Shown here one piece after another: positions 53,390-64,000 of a stretch of 64,000 nucleotides of DNA. The notes below the pieces were generated by a model. That model had not been told where the DNA came from and did no database searches. It saw only the letters and a list, made by a program, of their open reading frames with translations. Both the position numbers and the translations under genes were made by a program. The stretch lies in NCBI GenBank assembly GCA_017745235.1, contig JAGHZU010000015.1, positions 63,072 to 127,071 on the forward strand. Direction: 5' to 3'. Source of the DNA: Caulobacter sp. (GTDB lineage: Bacteria; Pseudomonadota; Alphaproteobacteria; Caulobacterales; Caulobacteraceae). Numbering within the stretch: position 1 is the stretch's first letter; every line of letters starts with the position of its first letter.

Positions 53390-54679
53390 TCAGCCCCGCC
53401 GGTATCGCTCCATGCCCGCCACGTAGGTTCGCTCGACCACCCGGTCGTCTCCCAGGATCGTCAGCGCGAACAGCCGGTCCTCAAGGCTCCGCGCCTGAGG
53501 CAGACGCCTGGCCAGCAGGGGCGTGGCCGCCAGGTCCAGCACCAGGAAGTCGGCGATCTTGCCGCGTTCCAGGCTTCCGATCTCGCCCTCCAGCCCCAGG
53601 GCCCGGGCGCCGCCCAGGGTGGCCAGGTAGAAGGCCTGGAAGGGGTCCAGCGCCTCGCCGCGCATCTGGCCCACCTTGTAGGCCTCGCCCAGCGTGTGGA
53701 GGATAGAGAAGGTGGTGCCCGCCCCGACGTCGGTGCCCATGCCCACCTTCACGCCGTGGCGGCAGGCCGTCTCCAGCGGAAACAGGCCCGAGCCCAGGAA
53801 CAGGTTCGAGGTCGGGCAGAAGGCGATGGCCGAGCCCGCCTGCGCCAGACGGTCGAAGGCGTCCGCGCCTAGGTGGACGCAGTGGGCGAAGACCGAGCGT
53901 TTCCCGACGAGGCCGAAACGGGCGTAGACGTCCAGATAGTCGCGCGCTTCGGGAAACAGCCTCGCCGTGTCGGCGATCTCGCGCAGATTCTCCGACAGGT
54001 GGGTCTGCATCCACACCGTCGGGTGCTCGGCCAGCACCTGGCCGGCCATTTCCAGCTGGGCGTCGCTGCAGCTGATGGCGAAGCGCGGGGTGACGGCGTA
54101 ACCGAGGCGTCCCTTGCCGTGCCAATCGGCGATCAGGCTTTCCATGTCGGCGCGGCTGCTCTCGACCGTGTCGGTCAGGCCCGGCGGGGCGTTGCGGTCC
54201 ATCAGCGACTTGCCGGCGATCACCCGCATGTCGCGCCTCAGCGCCGAGGCGAACAGCGCCTCGACCGAGGCCTTGTGCACCGAGCCGAACACCAGGGCGC
54301 TGGTCGTGCCGTTGCGCAGCAGCTCCTCGACGAAGAACTCAGCCGTCTCCTCGGCGTGGCCCTGGTCGGCGAAGGCGGCTTCGGCCGGGAAGGTGTGGCG
54401 CTCCAGCCAGTCCAGCAACTGCTCGCCGTGGGCGGCGATCACGTCGACCTGGGGGAAATGGATATGGGTGTCGACGAAGCCTGGGACGATCAGCTTGCCG
54501 CGCAGGTCCTCCACCGGCGCGGCGCCGATCTCGTCATGCAGCTTGTCCCAAGCCCCGCAGGCCAGGATGCGGCCGTCCTCGACCAGCAGCAGGCCGTCCT
54601 CGTGGAAGGCGTGCGCCTCCCCGTCGGTGATCGCCGGATCGTCCTCGAGGTGGAAGATCGACGCCCTATACGCTTGCAA
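53390..54679 (-). CDS. guaD: Guanine deaminase
   Basis: Converts guanine to xanthine. The 429-residue amidohydrolase has the metal-binding FVDTHIHFPQVDVI near 67-80, later HLSEN, AHCVHLG and the late GTDVGAGTTFSI. Start is a TTG at 54679 with AAGGA 8 nt upstream; it overlaps the end of xdhC by 14 bp. It is the last gene of the uraH-xdhA-xdhB-xdhC-guaD operon and feeds xanthine to the dehydrogenase. Confidence 0.93.
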   Translation of the reverse strand: MQAYRASIFHLEDDPAITDGEAHAFHEDGLLLVEDGRILACGAWDKLHDEIGAAPVEDLRGKLIVPGFVDTHIHFPQVDVIAAHGEQLLDWLERHTFPAEAAFADQGHAEETAEFFVEELLRNGTTSALVFGSVHKASVEALFASALRRDMRVIAGKSLMDRNAPPGLTDTVESSRADMESLIADWHGKGRLGYAVTPRFAISCSDAQLEMAGQVLAEHPTVWMQTHLSENLREIADTARLFPEARDYLDVYARFGLVGKRSVFAHCVHLGADAFDRLAQAGSAIAFCPTSNLFLGSGLFPLETACRHGVKVGMGTDVGAGTTFSILHTLGEAYKVGQMRGEALDPFQAFYLATLGGARALGLEGEIGSLERGKIADFLVLDLAATPLLARRLPQARSLEDRLFALTILGDDRVVERTYVAGMERYRRG

Positions 54680-55679
54680 GCTGGTGATCCTTTACGCGTT
54701 CACGGCGGGCGCTCTCGGCCCGGATAAGCAGGTCGGCGGCCACCGCCACGGCGATGACCTCGGGCGACTTGTCCTTCAGCGCCGGCAGGCCGATCGGACA
54801 GATCATGCGCTGGACGGCGACTTCGGCGAATCCGTCGCGGCGCAGGCGGCCCAGGAAGCGGGCCTTCTTCGTATCCGAGCCGATCAGGCCCAGATAGCCG
54901 AAACCTCCGCCGGCCAAGGCGGCCGAGGTCAGGGCATAGTCCAGATTATGGTCGTGGGTCATGACGAGAATAAAGGCGTCCTCGCCCGCCCCCATAGCCG
55001 CGGCCGCCAGTTCGGCCGGCGAGCCGATCACGACGCCGGGAACCTCGGCCGCCTCGGGGCGGGTGTCGAACCACGACAGGCGGAACGGCAGGGGCGCCAG
55101 GGCCCGGGCGACGGCCTGGCCCACGTGGCCCGCGCCGAACAGCAGCACGGGCGGACGGGGGGCGTCGGTGCGTTCCACCAGCTCGCGCCCCTCGCCCGGA
55201 CGCTCGCCGCGCGCGGTCAGGGCCGCTCCGTCCAGCGTGATGGCGGAGGCCTCGCCCCCCTCGGCGTGGGCGAGCGGCCGCACGGACTTGCGCAGCAGGC
55301 CGGGCGAAAAACGGGTGCGCACCTCGAACGGCTGGTCGGCGTCCAGGCGGCGGGCGGCCTCGCCCAGCCAGTCCAGGCTGGCGGCTTCCAGACGCTCGAT
55401 CATCAGCCGTACGCGACCGCCGCAGCACTGGGCCAGCAGCGGCCCCAACGGATAGTCCTGCACGGCGAACGGCCGGCCGGCGGCCAGCATCCTGCGCGCC
55501 TGGTCGGCGACCTGATGCTCGAGATTGCCGCCGCCGATCGTGCCGTCCTGGCCGTCGGACCACACCACCATCTTGGTCCCGGCGTCACGCGGGGCCGAGC
55601 CTTCGGTCGCAAGAATGGTCACCAGGGCGGCAGGCTCGCCCAGGTCCAGACGCGCCAGCGAGCTGCGGGCCCAGTTCAT
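54666..55679 (-). CDS. xdhC: Xanthine dehydrogenase accessory protein XdhC
   Basis: Inserts or protects the sulfurated molybdenum cofactor of xanthine dehydrogenase. The 337 residues have the XdhC pattern: ALVTILATEGSAPRDAGTKMVV near the start, GTIGGGNLEHQ, and a C-terminal Rossmann-type domain with LLFGAGHVGQAVARALAPLPF and ALTSAALAGGGFGYLGLIGSDTKKARF. The ATG at 55679 overlaps the xdhB stop (ATGA). Confidence 0.94.
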   Translation of the reverse strand: MNWARSSLARLDLGEPAALVTILATEGSAPRDAGTKMVVWSDGQDGTIGGGNLEHQVADQARRMLAAGRPFAVQDYPLGPLLAQCCGGRVRLMIERLEAASLDWLGEAARRLDADQPFEVRTRFSPGLLRKSVRPLAHAEGGEASAITLDGAALTARGERPGEGRELVERTDAPRPPVLLFGAGHVGQAVARALAPLPFRLSWFDTRPEAAEVPGVVIGSPAELAAAAMGAGEDAFILVMTHDHNLDYALTSAALAGGGFGYLGLIGSDTKKARFLGRLRRDGFAEVAVQRMICPIGLPALKDKSPEVIAVAVAADLLIRAESARRERVKDHQLASV

Positions 55680-58018
55680 GCGCCCAGCTCCGCCGCGCGT
55701 CGCTTGACGTCTTCCACCGCCATCAGGATCCGCTCGGGCGTGGCGGGGGCGTCCAGGTTGGGGAACACCTTGTGGTGGGTCGCACTGGCCACCGCCCGGT
55801 TGATCGCGCTCAGCACCGACAGGGCCAGCATCAGCGGCGGCTCGCCCACGGCCTTGGAGCGGTGGACGGTGGCTTCGACGTTACGGCCGGGCTCCCAGAG
55901 GCGGATGTTCATCACGTCGGGCCGGTCGCCGCAGGTGGGGATCTTGTAGGTCGAGGGGGCGTGGGTCAGCAGCCGGCCGTCGGCGCCGAACACCAGTTCC
56001 TCGGTGGTCAGCCAGCCCATGCCCTGGACGAAGCCGCCCTCGATCTGGCCCAGGTCGATGGCCGGGTTCAACGAGCGGCCGGCGTCATGCAGGATGTCGG
56101 CGCGCGTCACCTTCATCTCGCCGGTCAGGGTGTCGACCACCACCTCGCTGCAGGCTGCGCCGTAGGCGAAATAGTAGAACGGCCGGCCGGTATGGGTCGC
56201 CCGGTCGTAATGGATCTTGGGCGTGGCGTAGTAGCCGGTCGACGACAGCGAAACCCGGCCCATGTGCGCCTGGCGACACAGCTCGGCGAACGACACCAGC
56301 GTCGCCCCGGCCCGCACGCCCTCCGGCGCGAAGACCACCTCGTCCTCGGCGCAACCCCATTTGCGGGCGGCGAACTCCACCAGCCGCGCCTTGATCGCGT
56401 TGGCCGCGTTCAGGGCCGCCATGCCGTTCAGGTCCGTTCCCGACGAGGCGGCCGTGGCCGAGGTGTTGGGCACCTTGTCGGTGACGGTCGAGGTCACCTT
56501 CACGCGGTCGACCGGAACCTGGAAGGCCTCGGCGACGATCTGGGCGACCTTCACGAACAGCCCCTGCCCCATCTCGGTCCCGCCATGGTTCAGCAGGATC
56601 GAGCCGTCGGCATAGAGGTGGATCAGCGCCCCGGCCTGGTTGAGGTGGGTGGTGGTGAACGAGATGCCGAACTTCACCGGCGTCAGGGCCAGGCCCTTCT
56701 TCAGCACGGGGCTCCTGGCGTTGTAGGCGTCGATCGCGGCCAGGCGGGCCTGGTAGTCGCAGGACGCGGCCAGCTCGGCCAGCAGCTGCGGGGCGACGTT
56801 GTCCTCGACGGTTTGTTGATACGGGGTGAGATTTCGTCCCTCGCCGCCATAGAGGTTGCGCAGCCGCACCTCCAGCGGGTCCAGCCCCGTGGCCTGGGCG
56901 ACGGCGTCCATCACCCGCTCGATCGCCGCCATGCCCTGCGGCCCGCCGAACCCGCGAAAGGCGGTGTTGGAGACGGTGTGGGTGCGGAAGCGGTGCGAGA
57001 GGATCTCGACGGCGGGCAGGAAGTAGCAGTTGTCGGCGTGGAACATCGCCCGGTCGTTGATGGCCGGCGACAGGTCGGTGGTCGAACCGCAACGCGACGC
57101 CAGTTCCAGCGACAGACCCGTCAGCCGCCCCTCGTCGTCGAAGCCCACATCGTAGGCGACCTCGAAGTCATGCCGCTTGCCGGTCATGATCATGTCTTCG
57201 TCGCGATCGGGTCTGCACTTGGCCGGACGGCCGGTCCTGACCGCCACCAGGGAGGCGGCCGCCGCGAACAGCGAGGCCTGGGTTTCCTTGCCGCCGAAGC
57301 CCCCGCCCATGCGCCGCACCTCGACGGTGACGGCGGTGTGGGGCACGGCCAGCACGCGGGCGATCAGGTGCTGGACCTCGCTGGGATGCTGGGTGGACGA
57401 CCAGACGTGGACGTCGCCGCCCTCGCGGGGCGTGGCCAGGGCCACCTGTCCCTCGAGGTAGAAGTGGTCCTGGCCGCCGATGGCCATGGTTCCTTGCAGG
57501 CGCCGGGGCGAGGCCGCCAGGGCGGCGGCCGCGTCGCCGCGCGCCATGCGCTGGCTGGCCTCGATCTTCAGGTCAGCGGCGCGGGCCTGGCCGATGCTGA
57601 TGGCCGCCGGCAGATCCTCGTACTCGACCACGGCCTTGGCGGCGGCGGCGCGGGCGGCGGCGATCGATGTGGCCGCCACGGCGAACAGGCTCTGCCCCAC
57701 GCACACCACCTCGCCGTCGGCGAACAGGCGGTCGTCGTGAATCACCGGGCTGACGTCGTTCTCGCCCGGGATATCGGCGGCGGTCAGCACGGCCACGACG
57801 CCGGGGCTGGCGCGCACGGCGGTCAGGTCCATCGACACGATCCTGGCGTGGGCTCGCTTGCTCATGCCCAGATGGACGTGCAGCAGGTCCGCCGGCTCGG
57901 GCAGGTCGTCGACATAGATCGCCGCCCCGCTGACGTGGCGCAGGGCGCTGTCGTGCGGCAGCGAGGCGTGCACGCCCTGGAAGACGACCGGCTCGGCCAT
58001 GGACGAGGCGTCAGCCAT
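55676..58018 (-). CDS. xdhB: Xanthine dehydrogenase molybdopterin-binding subunit XdhB
   Basis: Catalytic Moco subunit that oxidises hypoxanthine and xanthine to urate. The 780 residues begin near HASLPHDSALRHVSGAAIYVDD and include VRRMGGGFGGKETQ, RFRTHTVSNTAFRGFGGPQG, GGTEMGQGLFVKVAQI and, near the C-terminus, KAVGEPPLML, which carries the catalytic glutamate. The ATG at 58018 is chosen because it sits 8 bp inside the xdhA stop region; the longer frame adds nine basic residues. Confidence 0.95.
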   Translation of the reverse strand: MADASSMAEPVVFQGVHASLPHDSALRHVSGAAIYVDDLPEPADLLHVHLGMSKRAHARIVSMDLTAVRASPGVVAVLTAADIPGENDVSPVIHDDRLFADGEVVCVGQSLFAVAATSIAAARAAAAKAVVEYEDLPAAISIGQARAADLKIEASQRMARGDAAAALAASPRRLQGTMAIGGQDHFYLEGQVALATPREGGDVHVWSSTQHPSEVQHLIARVLAVPHTAVTVEVRRMGGGFGGKETQASLFAAAASLVAVRTGRPAKCRPDRDEDMIMTGKRHDFEVAYDVGFDDEGRLTGLSLELASRCGSTTDLSPAINDRAMFHADNCYFLPAVEILSHRFRTHTVSNTAFRGFGGPQGMAAIERVMDAVAQATGLDPLEVRLRNLYGGEGRNLTPYQQTVEDNVAPQLLAELAASCDYQARLAAIDAYNARSPVLKKGLALTPVKFGISFTTTHLNQAGALIHLYADGSILLNHGGTEMGQGLFVKVAQIVAEAFQVPVDRVKVTSTVTDKVPNTSATAASSGTDLNGMAALNAANAIKARLVEFAARKWGCAEDEVVFAPEGVRAGATLVSFAELCRQAHMGRVSLSSTGYYATPKIHYDRATHTGRPFYYFAYGAACSEVVVDTLTGEMKVTRADILHDAGRSLNPAIDLGQIEGGFVQGMGWLTTEELVFGADGRLLTHAPSTYKIPTCGDRPDVMNIRLWEPGRNVEATVHRSKAVGEPPLMLALSVLSAINRAVASATHHKVFPNLDAPATPERILMAVEDVKRRAAELGA

Positions 58019-59456
58019 GGGCCGCCTCCGGCACGCGGGTCTCAAGGTCCGGCCGCGCGGACTCGATGTAAGCCTTGCGCAGCATGTTGCCAGCCGTCAG
58101 GGCGCGATAGGCGGCCGAGGCGCGGGCGTCGCTCAGGGGCGTGAAGTCGCCGGCCAGAGCCTCGACGGCCGTCTTGATCGTGGTGGGGTTCCAGAGACGG
58201 CCGACCAGCGCCGCCTCGCACGCCGTCGCGCGCCGGGGCGTGCCCGCCATGCCGCCGAACGCGATGCGGGCCGAGGCCACGACCTCGTCGCGGATTTCGA
58301 TGGCGAAGGCGCCGCAGATGGCCGAGATGTCCTGGTCGAAGCGCTTGGACAGCTTGAAGACCTTGAACAGCAGGTCCGGCCCGGGCGGCGGCACGATCAC
58401 CGCCTCGACGAACTCGCCGGGCGCGCGGTCCTGCTTGCCGTAGTCGATGAAGAAGGCTTCGAGCGGAAGCTCCCGCCGCTCGTCGCCCCTGCGCAGCACC
58501 AGGGTCGCGCCGGCGGCGATGAGAGCCGGCGGCATGTCGCCGATCGGCGAACCGTTGGCGATGTTGCCGCCGATCGTGCCGCTGTTGCGCACCTGGGTGG
58601 ACCCCAGCCGCCGCATCATCTTGCCTAGATCGGGATAGAGCGCCGCCAGGCTATCGACGGCGTCGACATAGCGCACGCCCGCCCCGATGCGCAGGCCGCC
58701 GTCGACGGCCTCTATCCTTTTGAGGTCCTCGACCCGGCCGATGTCGATCAGGGTCTCCAGCGGACGCCGCTGCTTGGTGACCCACAGGCCGATATCGGTG
58801 GCTCCGGCCACGATCACGGCGTCGGGATGGTTGGCATAGGCCGCCGCCAGCTCCTCGACATTGCGCGGCGCCATCCAGCGGCGGGCCTGGCCGGCGATAG
58901 GATCCTCGTAAGCCAGGCTCAGCGCCTCATCGCGACGCAGCGGCGCCAGGGCCGCCGCCACATCCGGCGCGGCCTCGGCGGGAATCGCCTCGGCGGCGGC
59001 GATGATCGGGCCATAGCCGGTGCAGCGACAGAGGTTGCCGGCCAGCACCTCGTTGACAGGCGCGTCGGCGCCCTTTGCCGCCACGGCGCGACCGTACAGC
59101 GACATGACGATGCCCGGCGTACAGAAGCCGCACTGCGAGCCATGGTGCTCGACCATGGCGGCCTGCACGGGGTGAAGCGTGTCGCCGGCCAGGCCCTCGA
59201 CGGTGATCACCGCCTTGCCGTCCAGCATCGGCACGAACTGGATGCAGCTGTTGACCGCCCGCCAGGCCGCCGTCCCCTCGTCGTTCAGTTCCCCCACCAG
59301 TACGGTGCACGAGCCGCAGTCCCCCTCGGCGCAGCCCTCCTTGGTTCCCGTGCGGCGCAGCTCGCCCCGCAGGTGTTCCAGCAACGTACGCGTGGGATCG
59401 ACGCCCCGGGCCTCGACCACCTGGCCATTGAGCAGGAAGCGGACAGTCTGGCCCAT
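58011..59456 (-). CDS. xdhA: Xanthine dehydrogenase small subunit XdhA (2Fe-2S and FAD)
   Basis: Carries electrons from the molybdenum centre to NAD+. The 481 residues have a plant-type ferredoxin domain with CAEGDCGSC (Cys42, 47, 50) and Cys71, an all-helical domain with CGFCTPG and CRCTGY for the second cluster, then the FAD domain with IVAGATDIGLWVTK and GGNIANGSPIGDMPPALIA. The ATG at 59456 overlaps the uraH stop by 1 bp (TGATG-type). Confidence 0.95.
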   Translation of the reverse strand: MGQTVRFLLNGQVVEARGVDPTRTLLEHLRGELRRTGTKEGCAEGDCGSCTVLVGELNDEGTAAWRAVNSCIQFVPMLDGKAVITVEGLAGDTLHPVQAAMVEHHGSQCGFCTPGIVMSLYGRAVAAKGADAPVNEVLAGNLCRCTGYGPIIAAAEAIPAEAAPDVAAALAPLRRDEALSLAYEDPIAGQARRWMAPRNVEELAAAYANHPDAVIVAGATDIGLWVTKQRRPLETLIDIGRVEDLKRIEAVDGGLRIGAGVRYVDAVDSLAALYPDLGKMMRRLGSTQVRNSGTIGGNIANGSPIGDMPPALIAAGATLVLRRGDERRELPLEAFFIDYGKQDRAPGEFVEAVIVPPPGPDLLFKVFKLSKRFDQDISAICGAFAIEIRDEVVASARIAFGGMAGTPRRATACEAALVGRLWNPTTIKTAVEALAGDFTPLSDARASAAYRALTAGNMLRKAYIESARPDLETRVPEAAHG

Positions 59457-59803
59457 CAGCTGCCTCGGTAGGTGGAATAGCCGAACGGCGAAACCAGCAA
59501 CGGCACGTGATGGTGCTGGCTGGCGTCGGCCACGGCGAAATCGATGACCACCACGTCCAGGAACGGGGGATCGCTGACGGCCGCGCCAGAGCCCTTGAAA
59601 TAGTCGGCCACCTCGAACTCCAGGCGATAGCCGCCGGCGGCCAGGTCCGCGCCCTCGACCAGACGGGCGCGGCCGTCGGCGTCGGTGAGGGTTTGCGCCA
59701 TCGGAACGACCTCGCCGCCGCGGCGCGCGGAAACTCTCACGGCCACCCCGGCCGCCGGGCGTCCGGCCGCCAGGTCGAGTATGTGGGTCGTCAGGCCGCT
59801 CAT
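59456..59803 (-). CDS. uraH: 5-hydroxyisourate hydrolase UraH
   Basis: Transthyretin-like enzyme that opens 5-hydroxyisourate, the product of PuuD. The 115 residues start MSGLTTHILDLAAGRPAAGV (active-site His7) and end with the diagnostic C-terminal YRGS tetrapeptide, preceded by HHHVPLLVSPFGYSTYRGS. The ATG at 59803 is the family start; the longer open frame is not conserved. First gene of the uraH-xdhABC-guaD operon, with island motif site D about 165 bp upstream. Confidence 0.95.
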   Translation of the reverse strand: MSGLTTHILDLAAGRPAAGVAVRVSARRGGEVVPMAQTLTDADGRARLVEGADLAAGGYRLEFEVADYFKGSGAAVSDPPFLDVVVIDFAVADASQHHHVPLLVSPFGYSTYRGS

Positions 59804-60157
59804 GCGCGTTGTCCTCGCTCGGCGTCCGAAAACGCCATTGTAGTCCTTCGGCGCGATGCTGGAACCGGCGCCGCCGACAAGTCCAGCCCGACGCCCGCTC
59901 GACGCCCGCATGAAGCCGAACCGCCTCGCCACACGGCGCCGAACGCCCATCGCTTGGGCGCTATATAAGTCTTTTATTACTTATGAGGCCATCGGGGATC
60001 GCCGTTCGAACACGCGTCCGCCAAAAAACGCCGCCGTTCGGCCCGTAGGATTGGAAATGACGCGCCAACCCCGGTAGCTAAGCCCAGACGGATCGCGCAC
60101 ACGCCACGAGACGATCCGCGCCGCTCCACCTGCGCAGTCGCCGAGGAAAGAAGACCG
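59804..60157. other. Divergent intergenic region between uraH and maeB
   Basis: 354 bp with no gene. It holds motif site D in its centre (59965-59986), roughly equidistant from both starts, so one site could control both directions. The open frames seen here lack ribosome sites. Confidence 0.5.
59965..59986. promoter_or_regulatory. Purine-island motif, site D (uraH/maeB divergent region)
   Basis: TTTATTACTTATGA at 59973-59986 is identical to site C. It is part of the inverted repeat ATAAGT-CTTTTATT-ACTTAT (59965-59984). AT-rich in GC-rich surroundings, centred between the uraH operon and maeB. Confidence 0.6.
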
Positions 60158-62458
<2,301 letters not shown>

Positions 62459-62480
62459 CGACCGGCCTCCGACACGACGA

Positions 62481-62514
62481 AGGCCGCCGGCGTTTCCGCG
62501 CCGGCGGCCTTTTC
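62481..62514 (+). terminator. Rho-independent terminator of maeB
   Basis: AGGCCGCCGGCG pairs perfectly with CGCCGGCGGCCT across a 6-nt loop, followed by TTTTCG. The 12-bp stem starts 22 bp after the maeB stop. Confidence 0.85.
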
Positions 62515-62561
62515 GTATTCGGTTGTTCCCAGGCGATCGCTTGTGAAGCGGTCTTCAGACG

Positions 62562-62625
62562 CAAAAAGGCCCCGCAGAAGCCTCAGCCCAGTCTCAGCGA
62601 CTGGGAGAGACCCCCACCGGGGCCT
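62562..62625 (-). terminator. Terminator of the cold-shock gene
   Basis: AGGCCCCG and CGGGGCCT pair to form an outer stem with an inner hairpin (CCCAGT-CTCAGCG-ACTGGG). On the minus strand the outer stem is followed by TTTTTGC. It lies 52 bp after the cold-shock protein stop. Confidence 0.75.
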
Positions 62626-62676
62626 GATCTTGGAACCCTCGGGTCCGTCAGGGCGCTCCGCGCCCCGGCGAGATCC

Positions 62677-63189
62677 TTAGAGGATGCGCAGGTTGCCGGC
62701 CGAGGTCTTGCCCGAGCGGCGGTCCTGTTCCAGTTCGTAGCCGACTTGCTGGCCTTCGTTCAGGCCGCGCAGACCGGCGCGTTCGACGGCCGAGATGTGC
62801 ACGAAGATGTCGCCGCCGCCGTTGTCGGGCTGGATGAAACCAAAGCCCTTGGTGCTGTTGAACCACTTCACCACGCCCGTGCCGGCTTCGCCCGTCGGGC
62901 CGCCGCCGTAGCCGCCGCCACCGCCGCCGCGCGGAGCGCCGAAGTCGCGGGCCGGACGACGGGCCGGAGCCGCGCCTTGACCCGTCACGCGCAGGTTGCC
63001 GGCCGAGGTCTTGCCCGAGCGGCGGTCTTCTTCCAGCTCATAGGAAACCTGGTCACCTTCGTTCAGGCCCGCCAGGCCCGAACGTTCAACCGCGGCGATG
63101 TGGACGAACACGTCCTGGCCGCCGTCCTCGGGCTGAATGAAGCCAAAGCCCTTGGCCGGGTTGAACCACTTAACGACACCGTTCGCCAT
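62677..63189 (-). CDS. Tandem cold-shock-domain protein (CspC/CspD-like)
   Basis: 170 residues with two cold-shock domains joined by a Pro/Arg/Gly-rich linker containing a [10 protein letters not shown] run. Each domain has RNP1 (KGFGFIQP) and RNP2 ([10 protein letters not shown] and [10 protein letters not shown]) for single-stranded nucleic acid binding. Caulobacter CspC and CspD have this two-domain design and are linked to stationary phase rather than cold. ATG 63189 gives [10 protein letters not shown]. The upstream 300 bp hold a long leader. Which paralogue it is cannot be decided. Confidence 0.9.
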   Translation of the reverse strand: MANGVVKWFNPAKGFGFIQPEDGGQDVFVHIAAVERSGLAGLNEGDQVSYELEEDRRSGKTSAGNLRVTGQGAAPARRPARDFGAPRGGGGGGYGGGPTGEAGTGVVKWFNSTKGFGFIQPDNGGGDIFVHISAVERAGLRGLNEGQQVGYELEQDRRSGKTSAGNLRIL

Positions 63190-63508
63190 CTTATCCTCAA
63201 AACCTCGTAGACGGGTCAATTCCGCGACCCGCGTCCTTCCACCCTGCTCTCATGACGCAAATCCGAGGAACGCGCTACAGGCTTTGATCGCAGAATCTCG
63301 GGCGAGACCCGATCTGCTTGATAAATTTTCGCGTGACAGGAGCGAAACGAGACTTGATCGCCACCAACAGTGGCAGAAAAGTCGCACATTCGCGCATGAA
63401 CATTTCAGCGCCATGGCCAAGCTTGTCGGGGGGAAAGACGATCGGAGGCAGGGTTTAGGACTTTGGAACCGAAGCGAACTTTGCTTCTGGTGAAGCATCC
63501 TTTTAGCG
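63190..63508. other. Intergenic region between cold-shock gene and rrn operon
   Basis: About 320 bp without a gene. It should contain the cold-shock gene promoter and 5' leader (minus strand) and the end of the rrn transcript. A hairpin ACCGAAGC...GCTTCTGGT at about 63468-63491, with a 7-nt loop, may be the rrn terminator, weakly. No tRNA follows the 5S gene here. Confidence 0.45.
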
Positions 63509-63626
63509 GACCTGGCGGCGACCTACTCTCCCGCGCCTTGAGACGAAGTACCATTGGCCCTGGGGGACTTAACGACCGAGTTCGGAATGGGATCGGGTGG
63601 GGAACCCCCGGCATAGCCACCAGGTC
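63509..63626 (-). rRNA. rrf: 5S ribosomal RNA
   Basis: About 118 nt. On the minus strand it starts GACCTGGTGGCTATGCCGG and ends GGTCGCCGCCAGGTC, whose ends pair to form helix I. The conserved CCGATCCCATTCCGAACTCGG loop is present in the middle as CCCGATCCCATTCCGAACTC. It is the distal part of an rrn operon. Confidence 0.95.
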
Positions 63627-63721
63627 AGCAAAAAGGATGCTGTCGGCTGCGTTTTTTGAGCAGCCGATCAGATAAGAAGACATCGTTGTCTTGGTAGAGT
63701 TCAGTCATGGGTTTGACTGAA

Positions 63722-64000
<279 letters not shown>

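Overview
The window is GC-rich (roughly two thirds G+C), gene-dense alphaproteobacterial chromosome, most like Caulobacter. The lineage is indicated by the FliX/FlgI/FlgJ/FlbY flagellar block with a sigma-54 promoter and an FlbD-type palindrome, a GTTC-N7-GTTC SOS box before uvrA, a DksA with only one of the four zinc-finger cysteines, two-domain cold-shock protein, and two TonB-dependent receptors. This assignment comes from gene content, not from a database search.

Layout. 1-6.4 kb: division/cell-wall (dcw) operon on the minus strand, mraZ-rsmH-ftsL-ftsI-murE-murF, with every junction overlapping; murF runs off the left edge. Three TGGG repeats at exact 10-bp spacing precede mraZ. 6.9-8.9 kb: three orphan genes in a patch of clearly lower G+C. 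9.2-9.6 kb: RNase P RNA. 9.6-20.5 kb: mixed metabolic and regulatory genes (RibD-type reductase, PaiB-like protein, AmiD/AmpD-type amidase, EamA and MFS transporters, a Baeyer-Villiger-type monooxygenase, HAD hydrolase, DeoR regulator, enoyl-CoA hydratase, receiver-only response regulator, PPOX protein). 20.6-23.7 kb: dksA and the flagellar genes. 23.8-27.1 kb: TonB receptor plus PepSY membrane protein behind a Fur-like box. 27.1-32.3 kb: ABC-F ATPase with an overlapping upstream ORF, a 59-residue membrane protein, and uvrA. 32.4-37.3 kb: five minus-strand polytopic membrane proteins that look like a tandem paralogue family of unknown function. 37.4-40 kb: trmFO and an MscS-type channel.

40.1-59.8 kb is a purine-catabolism island in several transcription units. 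Guanine deaminase and xanthine dehydrogenase (XdhABC) make urate; the membrane urate oxidase PuuD, UraH and UraD turn it into allantoin; PuuE, an allantoate amidohydrolase and a PucG-type aminotransferase open and deaminate it; the HpxX/AtzE/HpxZ trio and a formamidase-type enzyme probably finish the small amides. A nucleoside hydrolase and a TonB receptor probably provide uptake and base release, and a TetR-family protein ends one operon. An AT-rich motif, TTTMTTACTTRTGR, recurs upstream of four of these units (two copies share 14 identical bases) and looks like the operator of an uncharacterised purine regulon.

60.1-64 kb: the two-domain malic enzyme MaeB, the tandem cold-shock protein, then 5S rRNA and the 3' end of 23S rRNA of an rrn operon on the minus strand that continues beyond the right edge. 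No CRISPR array, prophage, complete insertion sequence or tRNA gene was recognised.
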